Origin: Bacillota bacterium
GTDB taxonomy: Bacteria; Bacillota; Clostridia; Lachnospirales; Lachnospiraceae
Assembly: GCA_023414875.1 (NCBI GenBank)
Contig: JAEZMV010000001.1
Location: 1 to 64,000 of the forward strand
Direction: 5' to 3'
DNA: 64,000 nt
This document shows positions 17,998 to 27,026 of this stretch, in pieces. How positions within the stretch are numbered: the first letter of the stretch is position 1; every line of letters starts with the position of its first letter. The position numbers and the translations under genes were made by a program. The notes below the pieces were generated by a model. That model was not told the origin of the DNA and searched no databases. It saw only the letters and a program-made list of their open reading frames with translations.

Positions 17998-18741
17998 TTA
18001 TTTATTAGCATGTTTTGCAGTAAATTCTTCGATTTTTCCATTGTCCTTTAATTCTTGAATTACCTCATTTATCTTATCAAGTAATTCTTTATTGCCCTTT
18101 TGAACTGCGATCGCATATTTATCTTCAAATAATGTTCCATCAAGAATTGATAATTCCGGATTTGCTGCTACCAAATCTTCAGCTGGTAGCTGATCCATTA
18201 CGATACAATCAATTTTGTTATTCTTTAGATCCTCAGCTGCCTGAGCAAATTTTGTATAGCGTTTAACCTCTTTATAGGCTACATTTTCCTCTACCCAGAT
18301 ATCTGCAATGTTACCCTGCTGAACACCGACAATCTTATCCGCCAAATCCTCAGCAGTTGCTGCAGCCACAGCTGCACTGCTCGTATTAACAACTACAACC
18401 TCGGTAGAATTAACATAATCAATGGAGAAATCCATCGTCTTTTTACGTTCTTCATCTACAGATACTGCGGCTGCCATAAAATCAACCTGGCCTTTTTCTA
18501 CCGCGTATAAAGCAGCTGTAAATTCCATATTTTTAATTTTAAGCTTTTTACCCATGCTGTCAGCAATTGCCTGAGAAATATCCATATCAATTCCTACTAC
18601 ATCTTTGCCTTCCATGTATTCATAAGGCGCAAAGCCTGCTTCTGTACCTACAATTAGAGTGTCATCCTTTTTACCGCAACCTGCAAAAATTGTAGTTGCC
18701 ATTGCTGTGATTACCATTAAATTTACTAATTTCTTTTTCAT
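17998..18741 (-). CDS. Polar amino acid ABC transporter substrate-binding lipoprotein
   Basis: The 247-residue protein has a Lys-rich N-terminus, a hydrophobic segment and a lipobox ending at FAGC (Cys about residue 22), so it is a membrane-tethered lipoprotein. The mature part begins with LIVGTEAGFAPYEYM and contains DIAQAI-like (DMDISQAIADSMG) and DFMAAAVSVDEERKKTMDFS segments, typical of the bacterial extracellular solute-binding family 3. AAGGAG precedes the ATG. It leads the operon with permease and ATPase. Confidence 0.95.
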   Translation of the reverse strand: MKKKLVNLMVITAMATTIFAGCGKKDDTLIVGTEAGFAPYEYMEGKDVVGIDMDISQAIADSMGKKLKIKNMEFTAALYAVEKGQVDFMAAAVSVDEERKKTMDFSIDYVNSTEVVVVNTSSAAVAAATAEDLADKIVGVQQGNIADIWVEENVAYKEVKRYTKFAQAAEDLKNNKIDCIVMDQLPAEDLVAANPELSILDGTLFEDKYAIAVQKGNKELLDKINEVIQELKDNGKIEEFTAKHANK

Positions 18742-18978
18742 AACTTATTCTCCTTAAATATTTGTTGGGGGTGGTTTTCTTGATTCATTTTTATAATTTG
18801 TGGGCTTTCCCTCTCTTTTGAAGGCATCTCCCTTATTTTAATGTATGTTATTAATTATAAATCGTATTACATCTCCAACGAATAAGGAGAGTAAACCTAT
18901 TTACTTTATTGAATTAGCCTTACTATACTGAAATGATAGTAAATAGACTTTCTTCCTATAGTATATTTTTAATTTTTA

Positions 18979-19437
18979 CTATTTATTAACAACCTTTTTA
19001 ATCTTTTCTATTTCATCTTCAGTCAATATTAAATCATGATCCAAATTAATTACCAGATGGTCATTATTATTAACGACGGATTTCATATAGGAGGTATCCA
19101 GGGATTTTACAATCTCAGGAACTTCGATCTCCTGATTTTCATTAATCTGTAAGATCTCAGTCATTTTATCAACTTCATATGCAATCAGAAGACCATTTGA
19201 GGTTGTAATGATAAATCTGGTATCATCGTTAGTTGCAATCTCTTCCATACCAAATTTTCTACGCAGACTAAATACAGGAATAATATCTCCCCTAAGTTTA
19301 ATAATTCCTTTTAAATTCTTCGAAAAACTTGCAACCGGTTCAATAGCAATCGGCTTTTCAATGGTGATAACATTCATAATATCCAGTCCGTATTCTTCTT
19401 CTCCCAGCATAAAAATGGCTTGCTTGGTACTCTGCAT
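18979..19437 (-). CDS. cheW: CheW-like chemotaxis coupling protein
   Basis: The 152-residue single-domain protein matches CheW, which links chemoreceptors to CheA. Recognisable parts are FMLGEEEYGLDIMNVITIEKP at the N-terminus (in part), NLKGIIKLRGDIIPVFSLRRKFGM in the middle and RFIITTSNGLLIAYEVDKM. It is the last gene after secA and prfB rather than in a chemotaxis cluster, so it may be an auxiliary CheW or CheV-like coupler. AGGAGGGG precedes the ATG. Confidence 0.88.
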   Translation of the reverse strand: MQSTKQAIFMLGEEEYGLDIMNVITIEKPIAIEPVASFSKNLKGIIKLRGDIIPVFSLRRKFGMEEIATNDDTRFIITTSNGLLIAYEVDKMTEILQINENQEIEVPEIVKSLDTSYMKSVVNNNDHLVINLDHDLILTEDEIEKIKKVVNK

Positions 19438-19463
19438 ATTAACCCCTCCTTTACGGATTTAAA

Positions 19464-20580
19464 TTAGGCTTTATTGTTTTGTGTATTCCATTTTAAATAA
19501 GCAGTAATAAACGGATCTAAATTTCCATCTAATACGCTGATAGCATTACCTATTTCTTCATTCGTCCGATGGTCCTTTACCAGAGTGTAGGGCTGCATGA
19601 CATAGGATCTGATCTGGTTACCCCAGCCAATCTCCTTGATTTCACCACGAATTCCTGATATTTTCTCCATATTTTCCTGTTGTTTTAACAGATACAGCTT
19701 CGCTTTCAACATTTTCATTGCCTTGTCCTTATTCTGAAGCTGTGATCTCTCATTTTGACATTGAACTACTATATTTGTTGGGAGATGAGTAATTCGAATA
19801 GCAGAAGAGGTTTTATTAACATGCTGCCCACCTGCCCCACTGGAACGGAAGGTATCAATTCTGATTTCTTCATCATCAATCTCAATACCGGTATCCTCTT
19901 CAATATCAGGCATTACATCGCAGGATACAAAGGAGGTCTGTCTTTTACCGGCTGCATTAAACGGTGAGATACGAACCAGACGATGTACCCCTCGTTCTGA
20001 CTTCAGATAACCGTAAGCATTATCGCCATTAATTTGTAAGGTTACCGACTTTAGTCCAGCCTCTTCACCCTCCAGAAAATCAATCATTTCTGTTGAGAAA
20101 CCTTTTTTATCAGCCCATCGCTGGTACATACGGCATAACATACTGGCCCAGTCACAGCTTTCTGTTCCTCCCGCACCGGCATGAAGGGTTAAAATCGCAT
20201 TGTACTTATCATATTCTTCTGATAATAACGTCTTAAGCCTAAGGTCATCAAGATCTGCAATAAATAACTCCAAGGCTTCTTCGATCTCCGGTATCAAGCT
20301 TTCATCGTTTTCTTCATATCCCATCTGAATTAAGGTTTGAACGTCCTCAAAACGCATCTTAAGGTGTCCATACTCATCAATTGTATCCTTCAGATTTTTT
20401 AATTCTTTCATAAGCTTCTGAGCCCTGTCGGTATTATCCCAAAAACCTATTTCCTCCATGGTCTGCTCTATTTCTTTCACCCTGTCGCTTTTTGCAGCAA
20501 GGTCAAAGTGAATCCCCCACTTCAATCAGCGGCTTCTCATAAGTACCCAGTGTATATTTATACTGATCTAATTCTACCAC
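19464..20580 (-). CDS. prfB: Peptide chain release factor 2 (programmed +1 frameshift)
   Basis: RF2 releases peptides at UGA and UAA. Translation starts at a GTG at 20580 (AGGTGAT just upstream) and reads 25 codons ending GDSL, then meets an in-frame TGA at 20503-20505. The slippery CTTTGAC with a GTGGGGG Shine-Dalgarno-like stretch before it is the classical autoregulatory site; a +1 shift continues into DLAAKSDRVKEIE. The remaining body has GGQ in SSGAGGQHVNKTSSAIR and the TLHAGAGGTESCDW region. Total about 371 residues. It follows secA by 66 bp. An ATG at 20525 in the second frame is an artefact. Confidence 0.97.
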
Positions 20581-20646
20581 TAAATCACCTCTTTTTGTAT
20601 TATATATTACTATTTCTCAAAACTCAATATCCTAAATCAGGATTAT

Positions 20647-23220
20647 TTATGCATTTCTTCCGCAGCAATGCTTGTATTTTCTTCCACTACCACAGGTACA
20701 GGGATCGTTAGGCTGAATTTTTTTGCCGGCACGTTTAATCGGTGCATTTGCTACACTGTCATCTCTATTCGTACCGGTGACCTTAGCTACCTGCTCTCTC
20801 TCAACCTTTTGCTCAATACGCACATGCATTAATGCCTTAACGGTATCCTCACGAATAGCATTAATCATATCATCAAACATTTCAAAGCCCTGGAATTTAT
20901 ACTCAACTATTGGCTGACGTTGTCCATACGCCTGTAATCCAATTCCTTGTCGCAGCTGATCCATATCGTCGATATGATCCATCCACTTACGATCAATAAC
21001 TCTTAATAGAATTACCCGTTCAATCTCTCTGATTTGCTCTGTTTCCGGAAACTCCAGTTCTTTTTCTTCATAAAGCTTAACTGCTTTTTCCTTTAAGTGC
21101 TGAACCAGATCATTTTTCTTCATACTACCAAGCTGATCTTTAGAGAATTCAATTCTATTTAACGGTAATATAGGGAGCAATAATTCATTGACCTCTCCCA
21201 AATCCCATTCCTCCGGAAGCTGATCCTCACTGATACAGGTATTAACACAGTCCTCAACCGTATCAGTAATCATGCGGTAAATTGTATCACGCATGCTTTC
21301 ACCGTCAAGTACTCTTCGGCGCTCAGCATAAATGATCTCTCTTTGTTCATTATTAACCTGATCGTATTCCAACAGATTCTTTCTGATACCATAGTTGTTA
21401 CTCTCGATTCTCTTCTGAGCTTTTTCGATAGCATTCGTTAACATCTTATGCTCGATCTGCTCACCCTCCGGAATACCAAGAGAATTAAAGATTCCGAGTA
21501 GTCGTTCGGAACCGAACAAACGCATTAAGTCATCATCCAGTGAAATATAAAAACGTGATTCTCCGGGATCACCCTGTCTACCGGCACGTCCACGGAGCTG
21601 ATTATCAATACGTCTCGCTTCATGACGCTCTGTACCGATAATCCTAAGACCGCCAACTTCCTTAACGCCTTCACCCAGCTTAATATCGGTACCACGACCA
21701 GCCATGTTGGTCGCTATGGTAACTGCTCCAAACTGACCAGCATCAGCTACGATTTCAGCTTCTAACTCATGGAATTTTGCATTCAATACCTTATGAGGTA
21801 TATTGTATTTCTTAAGTATATTGCTAATCTCTTCGGATGACTCAATTGTAATGGTACCTACAAGAACCGGTTGTCCCTTTTTATGGGACTCTATAATTTC
21901 TTGAATGATCGCAATTAATTTTTCTTTTCTTGTTTTATAAACAGCATCCTGACGATCAATACGTGCAACCGGAAGATTGGTGGGAACTTCGATAACGTCC
22001 ATACCATAGATTTCTCTGAATTCCTTCTCCTCGGTTAAAGCAGTACCGGTCATACCGGATTTTTTCTTATACTTATTGAAAAAGTTCTGGAAGGTAATTG
22101 TGGCAAGGGTCTTACTCTCTCTTTTTACCTTAACATTTTCCTTCGCCTCAATTGCCTGATGCAGACCATCGCTATAACGTCTACCCGGCATAATACGTCC
22201 GGTAAACTCATCAACGATTAATACCTCATCATCCTTTACAACATAATCCTTATCTCTAAACATTAAATTATGTGCTCTTAACGCAAGAATAACATTATGC
22301 TGAATTTCCAGATTCTCTGGGTCAGCTAAATTCTCAAGGTTAAAGAAACGTTCAACTTTTTTCACACCGTCGGCGGTCAGATGAACATTCTTCTCTTTCT
22401 CATTTACAATGAAATCACCGGTCTCTTCAATCTCTTCCTTCATAATGGCGGCCATCTTAGTAAGCTCACCACTTGCTTTTCCTTTTGTAAGCTGTCTTGC
22501 AAGGATATCACAAACACGGTATAATTCTGTGGATTTACCACTTTGACCGGAGATAATTAAAGGAGTTCTGGCCTCATCAATCAGGACAGAGTCAACCTCA
22601 TCGATAATTGCGTAATGAAGTTCTCTTTGTACCAGCTGCTCCTTATATATAACCATATTATCTCTTAGATAATCAAAGCCTAATTCGTTATTGGTTGCAT
22701 AGGTTATATCGCAGGCATAAGCTTCTCTACGTTCTTCCTTCTCCATGCTATTAAGAATAACGCCAACCTTAAGGCCCAGAAATTCGTGAATTTGTCCCAT
22801 CCACTCAGAGTCACGTTTTGCAAGGTAATCATTTACGGTAACAACATGTACACCCTTACCTTCCAAAGCATTCAGATATGCAGGTAAAGTGGAGGTTAAG
22901 GTCTTACCTTCGCCGGTTCTCATTTCTGTAATACGTCCTTGATGTAAAATTATACCACCAATCAACTGAACACGAAAATGCCTTTGTCCTATTACCCTTT
23001 TGGCTGCTTCTCTCACAGTTGCATATGCTTCAATCATTATATCATCCAGAGTTTCCCCATTTTTTAGCCTATTTTTAAATTCAGTTGTTTTAGCTTTTAA
23101 TGCTTCATCGGTCAGTTTCACATATTCCGGCTCTAATGCATCTATTTTGTCTACTAACGGCATGATGCGCTTAACTTCGCGCTCACTATGAGTGCCAAAT
23201 ACTTTTTCCATTAATCCCAT
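20647..23220 (-). CDS. secA: Preprotein translocase ATPase SecA
   Basis: SecA drives proteins through SecYEG. The 857-residue protein has the DEAD-like motor with MRTGEGKTLTSTLPAY (Walker A), IDEVDSVLIDEARTPL (Walker B), TNMAGRGTDIKLG and RGRAGRQGDPGESRFY motifs, and ends in the zinc-binding CTCGSGRKYKHCC tail that contacts SecB/ribosomes. AGGAG precedes the ATG. The secA-prfB order is conserved in Firmicutes. Confidence 0.98.
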   Translation of the reverse strand: MGLMEKVFGTHSEREVKRIMPLVDKIDALEPEYVKLTDEALKAKTTEFKNRLKNGETLDDIMIEAYATVREAAKRVIGQRHFRVQLIGGIILHQGRITEMRTGEGKTLTSTLPAYLNALEGKGVHVVTVNDYLAKRDSEWMGQIHEFLGLKVGVILNSMEKEERREAYACDITYATNNELGFDYLRDNMVIYKEQLVQRELHYAIIDEVDSVLIDEARTPLIISGQSGKSTELYRVCDILARQLTKGKASGELTKMAAIMKEEIEETGDFIVNEKEKNVHLTADGVKKVERFFNLENLADPENLEIQHNVILALRAHNLMFRDKDYVVKDDEVLIVDEFTGRIMPGRRYSDGLHQAIEAKENVKVKRESKTLATITFQNFFNKYKKKSGMTGTALTEEKEFREIYGMDVIEVPTNLPVARIDRQDAVYKTRKEKLIAIIQEIIESHKKGQPVLVGTITIESSEEISNILKKYNIPHKVLNAKFHELEAEIVADAGQFGAVTIATNMAGRGTDIKLGEGVKEVGGLRIIGTERHEARRIDNQLRGRAGRQGDPGESRFYISLDDDLMRLFGSERLLGIFNSLGIPEGEQIEHKMLTNAIEKAQKRIESNNYGIRKNLLEYDQVNNEQREIIYAERRRVLDGESMRDTIYRMITDTVEDCVNTCISEDQLPEEWDLGEVNELLLPILPLNRIEFSKDQLGSMKKNDLVQHLKEKAVKLYEEKELEFPETEQIREIERVILLRVIDRKWMDHIDDMDQLRQGIGLQAYGQRQPIVEYKFQGFEMFDDMINAIREDTVKALMHVRIEQKVEREQVAKVTGTNRDDSVANAPIKRAGKKIQPNDPCTCGSGRKYKHCCGRNA

Positions 23221-23350
23221 TTTATGCTCACTCCTGTACTGTTACATATTCGATCCAAAATCGTTCAATTATTATTGTAACATTTACCTTGATACTATTC
23301 AACTTAATTTTATTTATGCAAATAATTCGTACTATTTTCAGATGGGGAAA

Positions 23351-23535
23351 CTTTCGCTAAACGGATTAAAGCTCGTAAGCGGCAAGCATGGGAACTTGCT
23401 CGCTTTCGCTAAACGGATTAAAGCTCGTAAGCGTAGCTTACTCGCTTTACGCTACGCTTATCTATAAGAAGAAGACTGGTTCCTCATGCAAGCATGGGAA
23501 CCAGTCTTCTTCTTATAGATTAATCCGTTTAACGC
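23351..23535. repeat. Composite repeat element A (direct repeats plus long hairpin)
   Basis: Two perfect 30-bp copies of a sequence beginning CTTTCGCTAAACGGATTAAA and ending GCTCGTAAGC lie at 23351-23380 and 23403-23432 (52-bp period). Then comes a long hairpin, 23461-23519, with TCTATAAGAAGAAGACTGG and its complement as arms and a CATGCAAGCATG loop. An inverted copy of the repeat start (TTAATCCGTTTAACG) at 23520-23534 directly abuts the hpf stop. The arms GTAAGC and GCTTAC form a small inner hairpin. There is no T-run after the stem on the minus strand, so it is not a simple terminator. Confidence 0.85.
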
Positions 23536-24062
23536 TAAAATTCTGGTTCGATAAGTCCGTAAGTGTTTCCTTTTCTTTTATAAACTACATTGACTTCATC
23601 TGTCTGAGCATTTCGAAAAACATAGAAATTGTGGCCTAATAATTCCATCTGTACACAAGCTTCCTCTGCATCCATCGGCTTTATAGCAAAACGTTTTGTC
23701 TTTACTATTTTGATAGAATCATCCTCATAATAATCATCCTCCATAAAAGCTTGATTAAAATTAGAAGATGCCTGCTTATGATCTATCAGTTTGTTCTTAT
23801 ATTTTCTTAATTGACGTTCTATAATTTCTTCTACAAGATCAATGGATACATACATATCATTGCTTACCTGTTCCGCACGGATAATATTTCCCTTTACCGG
23901 TATGGTTACTTCAATTTTTTGTCTTTCTTTTTCTACGCTGAGTGTTACATGAATTTCAGTATCAGGAGTAAAGTATCTCTCAAGTTTTCCGATCTTTTCA
24001 TATACAGCCGTTTTTAACCCTTCAGTTACATCAATGTTCTTACCGCTGATTATATAACGCAT
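23535..24062 (-). CDS. hpf: Ribosome hibernation-promoting factor, long form
   Basis: Long HPF dimerises 70S ribosomes into inactive 100S particles in slow growth. The 175-residue protein has the N-terminal S30AE domain (MRYIISGKNIDVTEGL at the start, EIHVTLSVEKERQKIEVTI) and the C-terminal dimerisation domain (IVKTKRFAIKPMDAEEACVQMELLGHNFYVFRN, in part). I chose the ATG at 24062, with AAGGAG 9 nt upstream. A 3' composite repeat element starts at its stop codon. Confidence 0.95.
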   Translation of the reverse strand: MRYIISGKNIDVTEGLKTAVYEKIGKLERYFTPDTEIHVTLSVEKERQKIEVTIPVKGNIIRAEQVSNDMYVSIDLVEEIIERQLRKYKNKLIDHKQASSNFNQAFMEDDYYEDDSIKIVKTKRFAIKPMDAEEACVQMELLGHNFYVFRNAQTDEVNVVYKRKGNTYGLIEPEF

Positions 24063-24769
24063 AATGCCCAACTCCTTTTTGACTTTCTTGTTAGCATTAA
24101 TACTTCTATGCTAATTTCATTATATCATATGACCCTTTCAGTGACAAGCCACTTTGTTTTATATTGGTAATTGTTAAAACACCTGTAATTGGAGTAATCC
24201 ATCATATTAATACATTTAATTCCACCAATTGCATTATATTCAATGATTTATCTCCATTATTCGATTATTTTTCGCCAAATGTGATATCAAATTAACAATT
24301 ATCCGACAATACAAAAGTCAAGCAGAAAATTAAAGATTTTGCATATAGATGTCGATTTATCATAATTTACAAAACGCATTTTCGATATTGACACCGATTC
24401 CGCCATGCGACACCAGTAGTGTATTATTGTGGATAATGTGGATAAACTCGTGTATAACTTCGTTTTATCTAAAATCAAGGCTTCTCACATGTGGATAACT
24501 TTTTGATAAGAGATTACCTTTAGCTAACCATATGTTAATTTTTACCATTTTTTTCAACCCCTTTGTGCAATATGCACAGCTATAACTTTGTCAATAGGTA
24601 TTTCATATAGTTTTTAAGTTAAATAATGCGACAGAATAGTGACTCAAATTAAATCAATTTACCTTTCATTATATCCTTTATCCTATTATTTTGATTGTGG
24701 CCTGTATAGTTTTTTATCTAAGTATTCTTTGCATCTCATTGAGTAAGGATTTGATGTTAAAACTAGTCT
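24063..24769. other. AT-rich intergenic region with a DnaA-box cluster
   Basis: This gene-free stretch contains three perfect TGTGGATAA sequences (reverse complement TTATCCACA) at 24428-24436, 24437-24445 and 24490-24498, plus a TGTATAA variant between. TTATCCACA is the consensus DnaA-binding box. No dnaA, dnaN or rpmH lies nearby, so it is not an obvious oriC. The rest of the stretch shows no ORF with a ribosome site. Confidence 0.6.
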
Positions 24770-24829
24770 TATATTAAAATAACTACAGATAATATATTAT
24801 TAAAAAAAGTAATATACCATCTGTAGTCT
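24770..24829 (-). terminator. Intrinsic terminator after the PilZ gene
   Basis: ACTACAGAT and ATCTGTAGT, extended by ATATTA pairs, form a long stem around an A-rich loop. T-rich sequence follows on both strands (TTATTTTAA on the minus strand), so it terminates the PilZ transcript. Confidence 0.75.
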
Positions 24830-24863
24830 TATTTTATTATTTCTATGAAGCAAGATTTTTATT

Positions 24864-25226
24864 CTACTCTATATTAAGCTTTTTTTCGTAATGATCAACC
24901 TTTGCTGCAAGAAAGGGTGCCAACCCCACAAACTCAGCTCCATATACTTTTTTATTATCTGCAACACGTGCTCTGACAATTTGTATTACTACATAAAAGA
25001 AATCATTATCTCCTAAATTGATCCTTCCTCGGAAATAATAGCCCAGAGGTAAGCTAGCTTCACTGATAAATCCGATTCCACTTTTTGAGATATCAAAAAC
25101 TGATACAAAAGCATTTAGGTCCTTAATTACAATATTATCCTGCTTAAACACTTCATCTACCTCTAATACAAGCTCGATAGGAAGTCTTTTATATTTTCTT
25201 CGATCCATCATATTATTTTCTTGCAT
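24864..25226 (-). CDS. PilZ domain protein, predicted cyclic-di-GMP receptor
   Basis: The 120-residue single-domain protein has the c-di-GMP-binding elements of PilZ: an RRKYKRLPI arginine motif near residues 8-16 and the downstream D-x-S-x-x-G motif in FDISKSGIGFIS. It would link c-di-GMP to motility or surface behaviour, consistent with the flagellar genes at 31-38 kb, though the target is unknown. I chose the ATG at 25226 with GGAGG 5 nt upstream. Confidence 0.88.
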   Translation of the reverse strand: MQENNMMDRRKYKRLPIELVLEVDEVFKQDNIVIKDLNAFVSVFDISKSGIGFISEASLPLGYYFRGRINLGDNDFFYVVIQIVRARVADNKKVYGAEFVGLAPFLAAKVDHYEKKLNIE

Positions 25227-25269
25227 AGCATCCTCCATAAAGTATAACTGCCAAGTTTTAGTGTGAAAA

Positions 25270-25413
25270 GAATTCAACAAAGTTGAATTCTTAGTAAATA
25301 TAATAATGAATTCCAGTGGAAATTCATTATTATATTTACGGGTTGTCTATGAAGCATTTGCGGCAAAAGCAGCCATGCTTCGTTAGTGATAAAAAATTCA
25401 ACAAAGTTGAATT
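25270..25413. repeat. Palindromic repeat cluster
   Basis: Two copies of the palindrome AATTCAACAAAGTTGAATT (25271-25289 and 25395-25413) flank a hairpin of AAATATAATAATGAATT and its complement (25297-25338) and a second small hairpin GAAGCAT...ATGCTTC (25351-25382). The layout of matching outer sequences around hairpins resembles the elements at 23.4 and 28.9 kb, but the shared core is absent. The surrounding 331 bp holds no gene. Confidence 0.6.
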
Positions 25414-25517
25414 ATTGTTATTAACTAGTTAAGTTCCTTGTATATAATCTATTTATATTTTAACATAAAATACCTGGCATTCCAACTAATTTTAAGGGAA
25501 AGAATATGATATACGAA

Positions 25518-25548
25518 AAGGACCTCTGTAAAGATTTAGAGGTCCTCT
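25518..25548 (-). terminator. Intrinsic terminator after the NlpC/P60 gene
   Basis: On the minus strand GGACCTCTAAA and TACAGAGGTCC pair, followed by TTTTCG. It lies 10 bp after the stop of the gene ending at 25558. Confidence 0.85.
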
Positions 25549-25557
25549 TAAAGTCTG

Positions 25558-26799
25558 CTATAATATTCTCCTAATACATTTTATATCTCTATACTTATAT
25601 TGTGATGTGATGATACCCTGACGGGAACTCGCCGCGTGAACGATCTTACCATTACCAATATACATTGCAACATGATTTACTGTCCCGCTGCTGTTTGCAT
25701 AGAAAATCAAATCTCCAGGCAATATATCACTTTCATTTACCTTATATCCTGCATTTGATGCCTGATCCCTTGAGGTTCGCGGAATATAATATCCGAAGTC
25801 ACCATAGACTGCCTGTACAAAACCGGAGCAATCAGCACCATTTGATAAGCTCTCGCCACCCCATACATAAGGATTACCCACAAATTTTAATGCATAATCA
25901 ACAATCTGATCTCTGAGGGATGAATTAGAGGAAGAATTGTTTGAGTTTGAAGATGAACTATCATCTTTTTTCTCCTTTGGCTTTTCTTCATTTTTCTTTG
26001 CTTTTTCTTCAGCAGCTTTTCTATCTGCCTCTTTTCTTTCAGCCTCAGCCTGAGCAGCTTCTCTCTCCGCCTTTGCCCGTTCTCTCTCTTCCTTTTCCCT
26101 TTGTATTCTCTGCTCTTCTTCGATTGAAATTGCGTATTTAAACTCTACTTTAATTGATAAAAATTCTTTATTGACAAAACCGGTAAAATCAACACCGGTA
26201 TCGTCATCGGTACCTAAAAGGATTTCTACCCACTCATCATATTCCTTAGTAATAACGTAGGTTTCTCCTTCCGGTATCTGTGTTAGGATCTTTGCATCTG
26301 TACTTTGTTCTGCTCTAACATTTAAGGTTTGGGTAGTAACTGTTGCATATTTTGTTGCATACTCGTCTACCATGGCCTCAGCATCTTCACCTATAGCAAG
26401 AAAATTAGATGCTATATATCCTTCTACTTCACCGGACTTGATCTTGACCCAATCACCCTCTAAAGTTTCAAGTATGTCAGCGGCACAACCTCGATACAGC
26501 TTACCAACCACTTCAGAATCAGTGGAAGCTTCTTTTCGAATATTTACATAATTATCAGCTATCGAAACACCCAAATGAGCATAGGGTGATACATTTTCCT
26601 CGTTAAATTTTTGAATTGATGCATTATATGCAGCTTCTAATTCCTCCGCAGTTGCATTATCCAATGCAGTTGCTATTCCAGCCACGCCTTGCTCTGCAGA
26701 TATAAAATCATCTGCACTGGCAATAGCTGTCGGTACCGATAAAAATAATGCGGTAGATGCCATCAAAAACATCATCTTCAAAGCCTTGTTCTTTCTCAT
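25558..26799 (-). CDS. SH3 and NlpC/P60 domain cell-wall endopeptidase
   Basis: The 413-residue secreted protein has a signal peptide (about 1-30, ending near AIASADD), two bacterial SH3 domains (NYVNIRKEASTDSEVVGKLY and TQTLNVRAEQSTDAKILTQI, in part), a charged Glu/Lys/Arg coiled-coil linker of about 60 residues with a Ser/Asn-rich stretch, and a C-terminal NlpC/P60 peptidase with Cys in GGESLSNGADCSGFVQ, and His in VNHVAMYIGNGKIVHAAS. It should cut peptide stems in peptidoglycan. GGGAGG lies 7 nt before the ATG at 26799. The SH3 pair closely resembles that of the SleB-type protein at 53.3 kb. Confidence 0.93.
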   Translation of the reverse strand: MRKNKALKMMFLMASTALFLSVPTAIASADDFISAEQGVAGIATALDNATAEELEAAYNASIQKFNEENVSPYAHLGVSIADNYVNIRKEASTDSEVVGKLYRGCAADILETLEGDWVKIKSGEVEGYIASNFLAIGEDAEAMVDEYATKYATVTTQTLNVRAEQSTDAKILTQIPEGETYVITKEYDEWVEILLGTDDDTGVDFTGFVNKEFLSIKVEFKYAISIEEEQRIQREKEERERAKAEREAAQAEAERKEADRKAAEEKAKKNEEKPKEKKDDSSSSNSNNSSSNSSLRDQIVDYALKFVGNPYVWGGESLSNGADCSGFVQAVYGDFGYYIPRTSRDQASNAGYKVNESDILPGDLIFYANSSGTVNHVAMYIGNGKIVHAASSRQGIITSQYKYRDIKCIRRIL

Positions 26800-26942
26800 T
26801 AATTGTCCTCCCAAGTACTATAAGTAAAACTTGTTCCTATGTACTCTGTCGTAAATCAGGCAGATGTTTTCACAAAATAAAATGTTACGAAATTATTACA
26901 ATCACTGAGATAATTATAACAAAATTGACACATAGTGTCAAT

Positions 26943-27000
26943 AAAAAAACAGACTAAAACTGTAGAATTTTTTTATTTCCACAAAAATTTAGTCTGTTTT
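26943..27000 (-). terminator. Intrinsic terminator after trxB
   Basis: On the minus strand AAAACAGACTAAA and TTTAGTCTGTTTT form a long stem around an A/T-rich loop and run into TTTTTTTAT. It ends the trxB transcript and separates it from the NlpC/P60 gene. Confidence 0.85.
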
Positions 27001-27026
27001 CCCTTGTTTTCAAGCTTTTTCGAGTA

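Noticed and set aside
18897..18946. CTATTTACT/AGTAAATAG inverted repeat after cheW
   Set aside because: The stem is AT-rich with a 32-nt loop and no T-run on the minus strand, so termination is not supported.
24428..24498. Reading the DnaA-box cluster as oriC
   Set aside because: No dnaA, dnaN or rpmH nearby and no clear unwinding-element layout; kept only as a DnaA-box cluster.
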